Part shown: positions 1 to 7,939 of the stretch, piece by piece | Position numbering within the stretch: position 1 is the stretch's first letter | Layout: every line of letters starts with the position of its first letter | Assembly: GCA_910577225.1 (NCBI GenBank) | Contig: CAJTMV010000012.1 | Span: 30,658 to 94,657 of the forward strand | Reading direction: 5' to 3' | DNA length: 64,000 nucleotides | Source of the DNA: an uncultured Eubacterium sp. | GTDB taxonomy: Bacteria; Bacillota; Clostridia; Lachnospirales; Lachnospiraceae | Made by a program: the position numbers and the translations under genes | The notes under the pieces: generated by a model | What the model saw: only the letters and a program-made list of their open reading frames with translations | Told to the model about the DNA's origin: nothing | The model's database searches: none

Positions 1-1
1 A

Positions 2-367
2 GAAGCGGGGGACATCAGACGTTTTGATAATCCCAAACAACTGCAGAAACTGGCGGGATATGCAATCGTGGCGAACGAGTCCGGCAAGCATAACGGAGAA
101 AGCCGGATCAGTTACCGTGGACGGAAGCGACTGAGATATGTGCTTTATGAGGCAGCGATATCGCTGATTGGAAAGAATGAACAGTTCCGAGAAATACATG
201 AGTATTATCGGGGCCGGAAGGAAAATCCGCTGAAAAAGATGCAGTCAGTGGTTGCTGTAGCCTGCAAGGTTATAAGGGTATTCTACGTAATCCTTACAAA
301 AGGTGTAGATTATGATGCAGAGAAACTGATGAGAGACATCAGGAGGCCGCAGATGCAGGCAGCATAA
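2..367 (+). mobile_element. IS110-family transposase, C-terminal part (5' end outside window)
   Basis: The reading frame is open from base 2, so this is the last 121 residues of a longer protein cut by the window edge. It matches the C-terminal Transposase_20 (IS116/IS110/IS902) domain: F-D-N-P-K-Q-L-Q-K-L-A-G, then S-G-K-H-N-G, then a basic RGRKRLRYVL stretch and ENPLKKMQS. In the family the Ser of the S-G motif is the catalytic serine of the Tnp domain, which works with an N-terminal RuvC-like DEDD domain, not visible here. IS110 enzymes move circular intermediates without terminal inverted repeats, some guided by an element-encoded RNA. Whether the whole gene is intact cannot be judged. 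Confidence 0.85.
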
Positions 368-900
368 GAAGCAGAGAGAAAACATGTAATACCCCTGTCA
401 CAGTTGAATTGAGCCTTTAGAAAACAGATCTGAGAGCTGAATTCAGCTGTGTCAGGAAAGCTGAAATGTATGAGAAACGGGCCGGGAAAACGTCCACCAC
501 AAGGTGCTGGTTTGTGGAACATACAGAAGAGGTCAGTAAGACTTAAGAAAAAGAATGAGCCAGTAGTCGGCAGGAATGATCACCATAGGGCATGACCCTG
601 ACAAGGAGCTAAGCTGACACCCTGGATATGGACAGGCGGGACGAAGGAAGTTAGGACCCTACAGAAATGGAGGAGATCCTGGTAGACACGGGAGGTGCGC
701 TGCCATAGATGGATGGGTATACACAAGGCCATGTAGAACGGAAAAGCAAGACGTTTTACTTCGTGTACCCAGAACCAGCTATTTTCGTACCAGATACAGA
801 GAAATGCCCATACCAATGGCTCTTTCTTCTGAGATATTTATTGATAGTATATCGAAAAATCCTTGATTTTCAAGGAAAAAAGGCTTGACTAAATAGGGAG
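368..900 (+). other. Non-coding tail of the IS110-type element, possible guide-RNA region
   Basis: About 530 bases without a convincing gene separate the transposase stop from the next coding region. The stretch holds small hairpins such as AGGG-CATGA-CCCT near 587-599 and CCTTGA-TTT-TCAAGG at 861-875. Long non-coding flanks are normal in IS110/IS1111 elements, where they encode the bridge/seeker RNA; in the IS1111 group this lies 3' of the transposase. The true right end of the element is not identifiable; it may lie around 860-900, near the CCTTGA hairpin. Open frames on the minus strand here show no recognisable domain. Confidence 0.4.
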
Positions 901-1034
901 GCGAAACCTGTTTTCATTCGAATGAAACCATTCTGAATAAGGAATACATTCTGAATATTAAAATATAAGAATCCGTCGTTTTCAGCCGGTATATATTGGC
1001 ATACCGGCCAATACGGAGAATGGAGGAGATTTCG

Positions 1035-1943
1035 TTGCATGGAAATAACGATGTGGAAGCTGTAATTACGAGTTGTAATCAAAGAGACATGATTACGCAG
1101 GCAGTGCAATCCCTGTGCGGCCAGACGATAAGACCGAAAAGAATTGTAATTGTAGACGATGGGTCGACGGATGAAAGGTCGATACAGGTTTTGGACGCGA
1201 TCGAGGCAGACCGCAGCAAAACGGTTCCAATAAAGATGATCCGGCAGCCAAACGCAGGCGTATCCGCGGCCAGAAATGCCGGTATCCGTGAAACGCAGAC
1301 GCCTTTTGTTCTGGTGCTTGACGGGGACGATTATCTGGAATCGTCTTTTATCGAAGAAGCGGTCAGAATGTTATCCGAGCATCCGGATATGACAGCGGCG
1401 TCTTCCTGGCTGCAGACGTTTGGCGTGCTTGAGGCGGTCGTACGCCCGACCGGCGGCGATGCCCGGGCATTTCTTTCGCATAATTGCGCGCCTGCATCTC
1501 ATATATTTCGGCGGGAGGCGTGGGAACTATGCGGCGGTTATGATGAAACCATGCGCAGCGGGTTTGAAGACTGGGAGTTCTTTTTAAGTCTGCTGGAAGC
1601 AGTTCCGGACACACGGATTGGCATTGTGGAAAAACCTCTGATTTATTATCGTACGAAGCCTGCGTCGCCAAATATTAAAAGTATGGAAAAGCGACTGGAA
1701 ATTATGAGATATATGATGGAAAAGCACAGGCAGATGTATAAAGAACACATGATCGAAGCGATGCTTGGTATCGAGGCGATATCCATATCGAGACTTTACG
1801 GCTGGGAAAGCGAAATGATACATTCGAAACGGACGAATAAGCGTATGGGCACTTTATCAGAAGCGTTTATCGAAAGTCCGACTTACGGCGACGGGGGTAT
1901 GGCGGCAGCTGTCCGCATTGCGTCTGCACAGTGTGAATCCTGA
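1035..1943 (+). CDS. Family 2 glycosyltransferase
   Basis: This is a cytoplasmic inverting nucleotide-sugar transferase of about 302 residues with a GT-A fold. Visible family 2 motifs are VDDGSTD (residues 40-46), the metal-binding LDGDDYL (95-101) and the catalytic-base GFEDWEF (about 173-179). There are no membrane segments. The start is chosen at TTG 1035 because GGAGGAG at 1022-1028 sits six bases upstream. An in-frame ATG at 1020 and a TTG at 996 lack usable ribosome binding sites. The acceptor sugar cannot be told. It stands alone between the IS tail and the uracil-DNA glycosylase gene, 44 bases downstream. Confidence 0.85.
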   Translation: MHGNNDVEAVITSCNQRDMITQAVQSLCGQTIRPKRIVIVDDGSTDERSIQVLDAIEADRSKTVPIKMIRQPNAGVSAARNAGIRETQTPFVLVLDGDDYLESSFIEEAVRMLSEHPDMTAASSWLQTFGVLEAVVRPTGGDARAFLSHNCAPASHIFRREAWELCGGYDETMRSGFEDWEFFLSLLEAVPDTRIGIVEKPLIYYRTKPASPNIKSMEKRLEIMRYMMEKHRQMYKEHMIEAMLGIEAISISRLYGWESEMIHSKRTNKRMGTLSEAFIESPTYGDGGMAAAVRIASAQCES

Positions 1944-1987
1944 TTTGCAGACGCTCCATAGCAGAAGAAGGGAAGTATGGGAAATTT

Positions 1988-2560
1988 ATGAAGGAAGCAT
2001 GGGAAGAGATCGAGCAGCATGTTGCCGGCTGTACCTGCTGTCCGCTGCATGCGACCAGACGCCGGCCGGTGATGGGGCGCGGAGATCATCAGGCGGCTTT
2101 GATGCTGATCGCCGAAGCGCCCGGAGAACAGGAGGATCAGCAGGGAACGCCGTTTGTCGGGCGTTCGGGAGAGCTGCTGGATCGGTTATTGCAGGATTGC
2201 GGACTGCGCAGGGAAGATATTTATATGACAAACATTATAAAATGTCATCCGCCAGGCAACCGGGATCCAAAAGAAGCGGAAAAAAAGGCATGTTTTCCAT
2301 ATCTGAAATACGAGACGTTTTTGCTGAAACCAAAGATCATCGTCTGCCTTGGGCGTATTGCCGCGCAGCGTATTATTTCACCGGACTTTAAAATTACCAG
2401 ACAGCACGGTACATGGACCTGTCGGAAAAACTATGCGCTGACTGCGACGTATCATCCTTCGGCGGTCTTACGGGATCCTCTGAAATACGAACTGGTAAAA
2501 GAAGATTTCTGCGAAATCGTAAAAAAACTGAACAGCCTTACGAATGACCCCGGCGACTGA
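1988..2560 (+). CDS. Family 4 uracil-DNA glycosylase (4Fe-4S)
   Basis: The enzyme removes uracil from DNA as the first step of base excision repair. The 190-residue protein has the family 4 pattern: an N-terminal C-x2-C pair (residues 15 and 18), the active-site block IAEAPGEQEDQQG, then PFVGRSGELLD, the third iron-sulfur cysteine in KCHPPGNRDP, the fourth in ACFPYL, and the C-terminal YHPSAVLRDP motif. The four cysteines would hold the [4Fe-4S] cluster. Most relatives have GEAPG where this has AEAPG. The gene is followed by a strong terminator, so it may share a transcript with the upstream glycosyltransferase. Confidence 0.92.
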   Translation: MKEAWEEIEQHVAGCTCCPLHATRRRPVMGRGDHQAALMLIAEAPGEQEDQQGTPFVGRSGELLDRLLQDCGLRREDIYMTNIIKCHPPGNRDPKEAEKKACFPYLKYETFLLKPKIIVCLGRIAAQRIISPDFKITRQHGTWTCRKNYALTATYHPSAVLRDPLKYELVKEDFCEIVKKLNSLTNDPGD

Positions 2561-2690
2561 AGGGGCAAAGGAAACGTCATATAACCTGAATTGGGAATCG
2601 AAAGAATCCGGAGAAATCTGAGAATATCAGGAACGTACTCCGAATATGCAACAAGGTGTAGCGAGGATAAAAATAGAAGGCGCTTTGTGA

Positions 2691-2720
2691 AAGGATATCA
2701 TGAAAATGATATCCTTTTTT
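2691..2720 (+). terminator. Intrinsic terminator after the glycosylase gene
   Basis: A perfect 11-bp stem (AAGGATATCAT paired with ATGATATCCTT) with a GAAA tetraloop is followed directly by a run of T. Confidence 0.9.
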
Positions 2721-2766
2721 CATTCATATAAAAATATTAATTATATATTAAATAGAAATATATATG

Positions 2767-2799
2767 TTGACTTTATATATTATATAGCATATAATATAT
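2767..2799 (+). promoter_or_regulatory. Vegetative promoter overlapped by a PadR-type operator
   Basis: TTGACT (2767-2772) and TATAAT (2790-2795) are separated by exactly 17 bases. A perfect 11-bp inverted repeat, ATATATTATAT (2775-2785) and ATATAATATAT (2789-2799) with a 3-base centre, covers the spacer and the -10 box. The first gene downstream encodes a PadR repressor, so autoregulation by blocking polymerase is the simplest reading. The promoter is read from sequence; PadR binding is inferred. Confidence 0.8.
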
Positions 2800-2839
2800 G
2801 CATATCAAACATATAAATAAAAAAAGAAAGGAGAATGCT

Positions 2840-3175
2840 ATGATTTATCCGCTTAATCCGCTATTGACAGAACTGCTGGTACTTGCGATGATCTGTCAGC
2901 AGGATAGTTATGGTTATCAGATCAGTCAGCAGCTAAAGACGGTTTCCAACCTGAAAGATTCCGCATTGTATCCCATACTGCGGCGGCTGGCTCAGAATCA
3001 GTATGTTGACATATACGATCAGCAGTTTCAGGGCAGAAACAGAAAATATTATAAGATTACGGAAGCTGGCAGAAAACAGAAAGAATTTTTGGAGCAGGAA
3101 TGGAACACACATGTTCAGGCTGTTTTTGAGATTTTAAATAATGGTCAGCCGACAGAAGGGGGAAAAGATGAATAA
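2840..3175 (+). CDS. PadR-family transcriptional regulator
   Basis: This 111-residue winged-helix DNA-binding protein starts MIYPLNPLLTELLVLAMI and continues with the hallmark helix DSYGYQISQQLK, LYPILRRLAQNQYV in the recognition region, and RKYYKITEAGRKQ in the wing. It belongs to the short PadR class without a long effector domain. The start at ATG 2840 has AAAGGAG six bases upstream; an upstream in-frame start would place the leader in the promoter. It overlaps the next gene by eight bases. PadR-DUF1700-DUF4097 cassettes are common in Firmicutes. The signal it responds to is unknown. Confidence 0.92.
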   Translation: MIYPLNPLLTELLVLAMICQQDSYGYQISQQLKTVSNLKDSALYPILRRLAQNQYVDIYDQQFQGRNRKYYKITEAGRKQKEFLEQEWNTHVQAVFEILNNGQPTEGGKDE

Positions 3176-3758
3176 ACAGGAATACATGAATCAGCTAAAG
3201 GAACGGCTGCGGCGGCTTCCCAAAGAAGATTTCGCACGTGCCGTTGAATATTATGAAGAATATTTTGCGGAGGCCGGAGAGGAAAATGAGGCAAAAGCCA
3301 TTGAAGACCTTGGCAGTCCGCAGGAAGCGGCAGATCAGATTATTTGTGACATGGCGATCAGCTACTCCAAAGAACCTGTCAAAAACGTCAGAAGCGGTAT
3401 CAACGCACTTTGGGTTGCGCTGCTTGCCTTGTTTGCGGTTCCGATCGCACTGCCGTTTTTGCTGACTGGAATCGTGCTGGTGTTTACGGCGGTGGCAGTT
3501 GTATGGATCCTTCTTCTGGCGCTGATGCTTGTGGCGGTATGTGTGTTTATTACAGGACCATTGTCAATTCTGGCCGGATTTAGCGTGATAACAAAAAGTA
3601 TTCCGGTAAGTTTCTCCTGCATCGGGATTGGCCTGATGTCAGTCGGAATTGGGATGGCGCTTACTTATGGAACTTATTTGCTTTGCAGGCGTTTTATGGG
3701 TTGGACGCTGCGCGGCATCGCAGGAATGATTCGAAAGGAAGGCAGAAAGCATGCGTAA
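3168..3758 (+). CDS. DUF1700 (HAAS) membrane protein
   Basis: This is a 196-residue protein of the HAAS/DUF1700 family. The N-terminal 80 residues form the soluble HAAS region: EYMNQLKERLRRLPKED, a tyrosine and glutamate-rich helix EYYEEYFAEAGEE, then LGSPQEAADQI. Three to four hydrophobic segments follow (about residues 74-115, 120-145, 155-180), then a basic tail. HAAS domains commonly sit next to PadR regulators and DUF4097 proteins and are thought to take part in envelope sensing. It overlaps both neighbours by eight bases, indicating tight translational coupling. The biochemical role is unknown. Confidence 0.85.
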   Translation: MNKQEYMNQLKERLRRLPKEDFARAVEYYEEYFAEAGEENEAKAIEDLGSPQEAADQIICDMAISYSKEPVKNVRSGINALWVALLALFAVPIALPFLLTGIVLVFTAVAVVWILLLALMLVAVCVFITGPLSILAGFSVITKSIPVSFSCIGIGLMSVGIGMALTYGTYLLCRRFMGWTLRGIAGMIRKEGRKHA

Positions 3759-4830
3759 AAACATAAAATTTTTTATTATTTGTGCAGTTGTGGCAGCAAC
3801 AGGATTTGTGCTGACCGGAATGGGAATTGCAATGGGCGGAATCGTATATGGTTTTGGTATCAACGCAGAGGGAATCAAAGTATATGCACCGCGGCTGGAG
3901 CAAAAAAATAAAGAGAGCGAGACAACAATGTGTCGGTTAGACGAACAATCTCTGCAGGCATTCGACCGTATGGAGATCGACGTAGAATATGCAGATATCC
4001 GCGTAGAACGCACAGATTCCGAGCAGTATACGTTGTCGTGCAACCTGTCCGACGAGGGCAGACTGCAGAACGAGGTAAAAGATGGAAAACTGATCGTCAG
4101 ACATAAAGACAACGCTGCGTTCGGAACCGGCTATGCAGATTTTATGTGGTTTTCGGTTGGAAATAACAGCCCCGTCATCAAAGAGTATATTACGATCGGT
4201 TTACCAAAGCAGGCAGACCTGACAGACGTTTGTCTGGATACAGATTCCGGAGACATCACATGTGAAAACATAAACACAGACAGTCTGTCAGTCAGGGCAG
4301 AATACGGCGATGTCAGTCTTGCAAACATAGAAGCCAAAGAGATGGAAATTCATTTAGAATCTGGAGAAATGCAGATGGAACAGGTATCCGGAAATACATG
4401 CAGCGTCGAGAGTGAGTATGGAAAGGCTGCTTTTCGTCAGGTAGCCTTAAGCGGAGATCTTTTGGTAACAATGGAGAGCGGCAATCTGGAATTTTACAAT
4501 ACGGATGCGCGCAATCTGGATCTTAAGAATCAGTATGGAACAGTCAGCGGCCGGCAGACCAGCTTTGCAGACATTTCTATGAATCTGGAAAGCGGCGACT
4601 GCCAGATGCAGGATATTTTGTTTGATAACTGTGAGATTCATTCGGAGTACGGCGATGTGGAGCTGGAGCTTCAAAAAGACAGGCGGGAATATGCGTATGC
4701 ACTGGATACGGAATATGGCAATATTAAAATTGACGGACAGAAGATGGAGGATACGTATGTGTCGCTTGCGGAAAATCAGGAGCATCTGATTGAGATTCAT
4801 TGTGAGTCTGGGGATATTCGGATTCAGTAA
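3751..4830 (+). CDS. DUF4097 beta-repeat surface protein
   Basis: The 359-residue protein starts with one uncleaved or signal-anchor hydrophobic helix (residues 5-34). The rest is a repetitive beta structure in which short blocks such as ESGDI, EYGDV, ESGEM and EYGKA recur about every 20 residues. These are the hallmark turns of the DUF4097 (adhesin-like) beta-strand repeat. The bulk is expected outside the membrane. It is the last gene of the PadR operon; its start overlaps the DUF1700 stop. Immediately after its stop codon begins a degenerate copy of an intergenic repeat that recurs at the far end of the window. Function unknown. Confidence 0.85.
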   Translation: MRKNIKFFIICAVVAATGFVLTGMGIAMGGIVYGFGINAEGIKVYAPRLEQKNKESETTMCRLDEQSLQAFDRMEIDVEYADIRVERTDSEQYTLSCNLSDEGRLQNEVKDGKLIVRHKDNAAFGTGYADFMWFSVGNNSPVIKEYITIGLPKQADLTDVCLDTDSGDITCENINTDSLSVRAEYGDVSLANIEAKEMEIHLESGEMQMEQVSGNTCSVESEYGKAAFRQVALSGDLLVTMESGNLEFYNTDARNLDLKNQYGTVSGRQTSFADISMNLESGDCQMQDILFDNCEIHSEYGDVELELQKDRREYAYALDTEYGNIKIDGQKMEDTYVSLAENQEHLIEIHCESGDIRIQ

Positions 4831-4935
4831 GGGTGTGGCTTTGCCGGGCAGCATGGGACTGAAAGGGTGTCTAAGGGGCGTTTTAGCGGAGGTGGAATCC
4901 AGCGTTTACACAGACGATGGTGATGCGGGTTGAAA
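4831..4935 (+). repeat. Intergenic repeat family, degenerate core copy (copy 1)
   Basis: From about 4849 the sequence runs GGGACTGAAAGG, TCTAAGGGGCG, TTTTAGCGGAGGTG and AATCCA. It aligns with the reverse complement of the core of the large hairpin element at 63318-63551, with only scattered mismatches over about 68 bases. GGTGTGGCT just after the stop codon resembles the outer arm of that element. The long arms themselves are missing here. Confidence 0.75.
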
Positions 4936-4970
4936 AATAGGATTTCTTATAGTAAAGTGATATAATAGAA
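4933..4970 (+). promoter_or_regulatory. Extended -10 promoter-like motif, copy A
   Basis: AAAAATAGGAT, 14 unrelated bases, then TGATATAATAGAA. The second block contains TGaTATAAT, an extended -10 box. The same two blocks with the same 14-base spacing recur at 6990-7027, so the pair flanks the AlbA_2 gene. It lies about 340 bases upstream of that gene's start. Confidence 0.5.
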
Positions 4971-5307
4971 ATGAGAAGTGGAATCAAATATCTTGTTTCA
5001 GATTATATCACTTTTTAAGAATATAATTGCTGGCAGTAAAAACAGATATTGAGGTGTATAAGACGTTATGGTAAGATAGATTTGGTTCATAGGTTTAATC
5101 CGTGTTGGCAATGAAAACGGTATTAGCGCCGGATTATGTGCTTAACGAGCTGATTTTAAAAGGAACAAACAGATCTTTGGATGCATTCATTGATCTCTGG
5201 TGTTCACAAGGATGAGCACAGTTTACTTTATTGGAGGCGACCTATCGGGAGAGAACAGGTAAAACATAGTAGAAAAATGGCACCAATATAATTTAAAGGG
5301 GAAACAG
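4971..5307. other. Intergenic region before the AlbA_2 gene
   Basis: No supported gene lies here. A short frame at 5111-5215 (34 codons, starting MKTVLAPDYVLNELILKG) reads like real coding sequence but has no ribosome binding site and no recognisable domain, so it may be a gene remnant. No terminator or riboswitch was recognised. Confidence 0.4.
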
Positions 5308-6825
5308 ATGACCATTGAAGAAGTTTTAGCATTTGATGAAATGCAGATATTTGACCGTAAGAGTATAAATATAGATCCAAAGGCACTGGCCGTTACACTG
5401 GTTGCTTTTGCGAATGCGGATGGAGGAACAGTTGCCATCGGTATTTCAGATAAAACCAGAAGGGTTGAAGGGATGGATGATAATGTGCATCAGCTCAACG
5501 AGCTGCTCAGGGTTCCATATGATTTTTGCGAACCAACGGTGCAGGCAGCCATAGAAAAAATACCATGTACAGATTATAAGGGCAGGAATAACCACGTCAT
5601 ATTAATGCATATAGAGCCAGGTCCTCATGTGTATGCAAATCAGGCAGATGAAGTTTATCTGCGTGTAGGTGACAAGTCAAAGAAACTGGAATTTGATGAC
5701 AGGCTGCAGCTTATTTATGATAAAGGAGAAAGGTTTTTTGAGGATAAACCAGTACCGGGAGCTGGTATGGACGATTTGGATATTGAATTTGTGGAGGTAT
5801 ATACCAGAAAGATTGGGTATAGGAAAAGCGCAAAGGAATTTCTTTTGGAAAATAAAGGTTTTGTAAAACAGACAGGCAGGGAAATGCAGATCAGTACGGC
5901 GGCTGTCCTGCTATTTGGCAGGAAACCGCAGGAATTTTTTCCGCGTGCCCGCGTCCGGTTCATACGATATGAGGGTACAGAAGAGAAATTTGGCGCTGAG
6001 ATGAATGTGGTCAAGGATATTATATTTGAAGGAAATATTTTAAAAATGATCGTGGACTCAATAGCCTATCTTGGCACACAGATAAAGGAAAAAACTTATC
6101 TTGGAAAAGACGGTCTTTTTGTGACTGAAGAAGAGTATCCTAAATTTGTACGGCAGGAAATTATTGTTAATGCAGTAACTCGCCGGGCATACAGCATCAG
6201 TGGGACAGATATTCAGATTAAGATGTTTGATGACCGCCTTGTTGTGGAAAGTCCCGGCAGGCTGCCGGGACTTGTCAGGGCAGATAACATACGGCATACG
6301 CATTTTTCAAGAAATCCTAAAATTGCTGAATTTTTAAGGGTATTTAACTTTGTTAAAGAATATGGTGAGGGTGTAGACCGTATGTGTCTGGAAATGGAAA
6401 CAAAAGGGCTGCGGGGGCCAGAGTATCATACAAATGCATTCCTGCTTCAGACAGTTGTTTATAATGCTGCGTCTAAGAAATCGCAAGTCGTGGTAGAAAA
6501 ACTGGCTATTGGAACAGAAAAGCCGGCTATTCAGCATAAAAAACCGGCTTTTGGAAATAAAAAGCTGGCTATTGAAATTTTAAACAGTGCTATTGAGAAA
6601 CAGCATTATAATGAACCGACGAAAACAAATATAATTTTAGTATATAATATGATTGAAACAAACCAGATTTTTGGTGCACCAGAAGTAAAAGATATACTTA
6701 AATGCTCTGTATCCTCATCTAAGGACATTATGAAAAAATTACGCGATATGGAAGTTGTAGTGACAGTAAAGGGAAAAGGAAAAGGAAAATACAGGTTTGC
6801 ATATGATACAGAGATAAAAAAGTAA
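5308..6825 (+). CDS. AlbA_2 (Schlafen-like) domain protein with RecG-type ATPase-like C-terminus
   Basis: The N-terminus (about 10-125) is an AlbA_2/DUF4062-associated DNA-binding domain: DRKSINIDPKALAVTLVAFA, NADGGTVAIGI, and GPHVYANQADEVYLRVG. The middle carries RARVRFIRYEG. Residues 270-365 match the HATPase_c_4 region of RecG-like regulators: REIIVNAV, DDRLVVESPGRLPG, and FNFVKEYGEGVDRM. The usual NALxHRDYS motif reads NAVTRRAYS here, losing the His and Asp. A linker (about 395-430) repeats K-x-A-I/F units, followed by a winged-helix-like C-terminus. Such proteins are usually transcriptional regulators or defence-associated. Its AT-rich composition and duplicated flanking motif hint at acquisition. 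Confidence 0.82.
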   Translation: MTIEEVLAFDEMQIFDRKSINIDPKALAVTLVAFANADGGTVAIGISDKTRRVEGMDDNVHQLNELLRVPYDFCEPTVQAAIEKIPCTDYKGRNNHVILMHIEPGPHVYANQADEVYLRVGDKSKKLEFDDRLQLIYDKGERFFEDKPVPGAGMDDLDIEFVEVYTRKIGYRKSAKEFLLENKGFVKQTGREMQISTAAVLLFGRKPQEFFPRARVRFIRYEGTEEKFGAEMNVVKDIIFEGNILKMIVDSIAYLGTQIKEKTYLGKDGLFVTEEEYPKFVRQEIIVNAVTRRAYSISGTDIQIKMFDDRLVVESPGRLPGLVRADNIRHTHFSRNPKIAEFLRVFNFVKEYGEGVDRMCLEMETKGLRGPEYHTNAFLLQTVVYNAASKKSQVVVEKLAIGTEKPAIQHKKPAFGNKKLAIEILNSAIEKQHYNEPTKTNIILVYNMIETNQIFGAPEVKDILKCSVSSSKDIMKKLRDMEVVVTVKGKGKGKYRFAYDTEIKK

Positions 6826-6989
6826 ATGTAGAAAAGGCTGGTTTCGAATATGAGATTTGTAAACGGAGAGAAACGGTCAACATGCAGAAAATTGGATAAA
6901 ATGTGATAAGTTTTCGGTAAATTTCATAAAGTATTTATAAAATATTTTAGTCCGTGCCTGTCAGAAGCTGGCAATGGCATAACGGGTCT

Positions 6990-7027
6990 AAAAATAGGAT
7001 ATATTGTTGAAAATTGATATAATAGAA
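6990..7027 (+). promoter_or_regulatory. Extended -10 promoter-like motif, copy B
   Basis: AAAAATAGGAT, 14 bases, TGATATAATAGAA: both blocks are identical to those at 4933-4970 while the 14-base interior differs. The extended -10 reads TGaTATAAT. Confidence 0.5.
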
Positions 7028-7307
7028 TGTCTTTACAAATGAAATAACTTTATAATGAATATACATTGAAGTTTTATTAATAGCCTGACATCTTTCGTGT
7101 AGTATTTCAAAATAGATATAGAACAATAGGAGAGGTACTGATAAATCTATAAACATAAATAGAAAGAGCTGTGTCAGTATTATAAGCTGGGAATTGCCTT
7201 TTCAATCTATGACGAGTATAGTTTTGATATATTTAAGAGTTAAATAACATTGCCGTCTGTATGTTTCCGTTAAATAACGTGATATCATGAAATATTGAGA
7301 AATTTCA

Positions 7308-7336
7308 ATGACATTTTGCCAATTTTGTAGTAAAAT
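7308..7336 (+). promoter_or_regulatory. Probable promoter for ridA
   Basis: ATGACA (7308-7313) and TAAAAT (7331-7336) are separated by 17 bases. This would give a leader of about 110 bases before ridA. Confidence 0.55.
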
Positions 7337-7454
7337 GGTAGCAGAGGTCACACAGGAGGTGAACAGAATTACATAAATTGATAAAAAGATCATTAAATAA
7401 TAGCAGATTCAACAAAAATAAAAACAGATTAGAATTAAAAGGAGATTATAAAAG

Positions 7455-7850
7455 ATGAAGAAAGTCTTAAGTACACAAAATGCGCCGCAGGCTATCGGGC
7501 CATATTCGCAGGGAATCGATACTGGAAACCTGGTATTTCTTTCTGGCCAGATACCGATCGATCCATCAAAAGGAGAGATTGTCGTATCAGATATCGAAGG
7601 TCAGACAAGACAGGTGTTAAAAAATATAAAGGCGATTTTAGAATCGGACGATTGTACGATGGATCAGGTAGTGAAAACAACGGTATATTTAAAAGATATC
7701 GCTGATTTTACAAAAATGAACGATGTATACAAAGAGTTTTTCAGCGAAGGAAACTATCCGGCCAGATCAGCGGTACAGGTGGCGGCTCTGCCAAAAGATG
7801 CGCTCGTGGAAATCGAAGTCGTTGCATTGAAATTGCGTGAACTTGCATAA
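7455..7850 (+). CDS. ridA: RidA-family reactive intermediate deaminase
   Basis: RidA hydrolyses reactive 2-aminoacrylate and related enamine/imine intermediates from PLP enzymes, protecting the cytoplasm. The 131-residue protein has the whole family signature: APQAIGPYSQGI near the N-terminus, LVFLSGQIPIDP, and the active-site block PARSAVQVAALPKDALVEIE with the substrate-binding arginine. The length matches the family, which forms trimers. AAAGGAG lies about nine bases upstream of the ATG. It appears monocistronic with its own promoter. Confidence 0.95.
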   Translation: MKKVLSTQNAPQAIGPYSQGIDTGNLVFLSGQIPIDPSKGEIVVSDIEGQTRQVLKNIKAILESDDCTMDQVVKTTVYLKDIADFTKMNDVYKEFFSEGNYPARSAVQVAALPKDALVEIEVVALKLRELA

Positions 7851-7939
7851 ATGGCAGACAGAATATCAAATTAGAGATTGACCTCACGCATGAATATAAA
7901 GTATAATAAAATCAATATCACTGAAACTATACAAACAAG

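Larger units (their letters stand above)
6826..7454. other. Long intergenic region between the AlbA_2 gene and ridA
   Basis: This AT-rich stretch holds the second copy of the promoter-like motif (6990-7027) and the ridA promoter (7308-7336). AGGAGGTG at 7354-7361 looks like a ribosome binding site but is not followed by a plausible gene. A short coding-like fragment near 7166-7243 is closed by stops on both sides. Nothing else was recognised. Confidence 0.4.

Noticed and set aside
580..1109. Minus-strand frames downstream of the IS110 transposase
   Set aside because: No ribosome binding sites or domains; they fall in the element's non-coding tail and the region before the glycosyltransferase.
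5111..5215. 34-codon frame starting MKTVLAPDYVLNELIL
   Set aside because: Coding-like in appearance but without a ribosome binding site or family match; kept only as a possible remnant in the intergenic note.
7166..7243. Short coding-like fragment before ridA
   Set aside because: Closed by stops on both sides with no start or ribosome binding site.
7354..7458. Leader peptide after AGGAGGTG upstream of ridA
   Set aside because: The nearest in-frame TTG (7378) is too far from the Shine-Dalgarno sequence and the peptide has no regulatory pattern.
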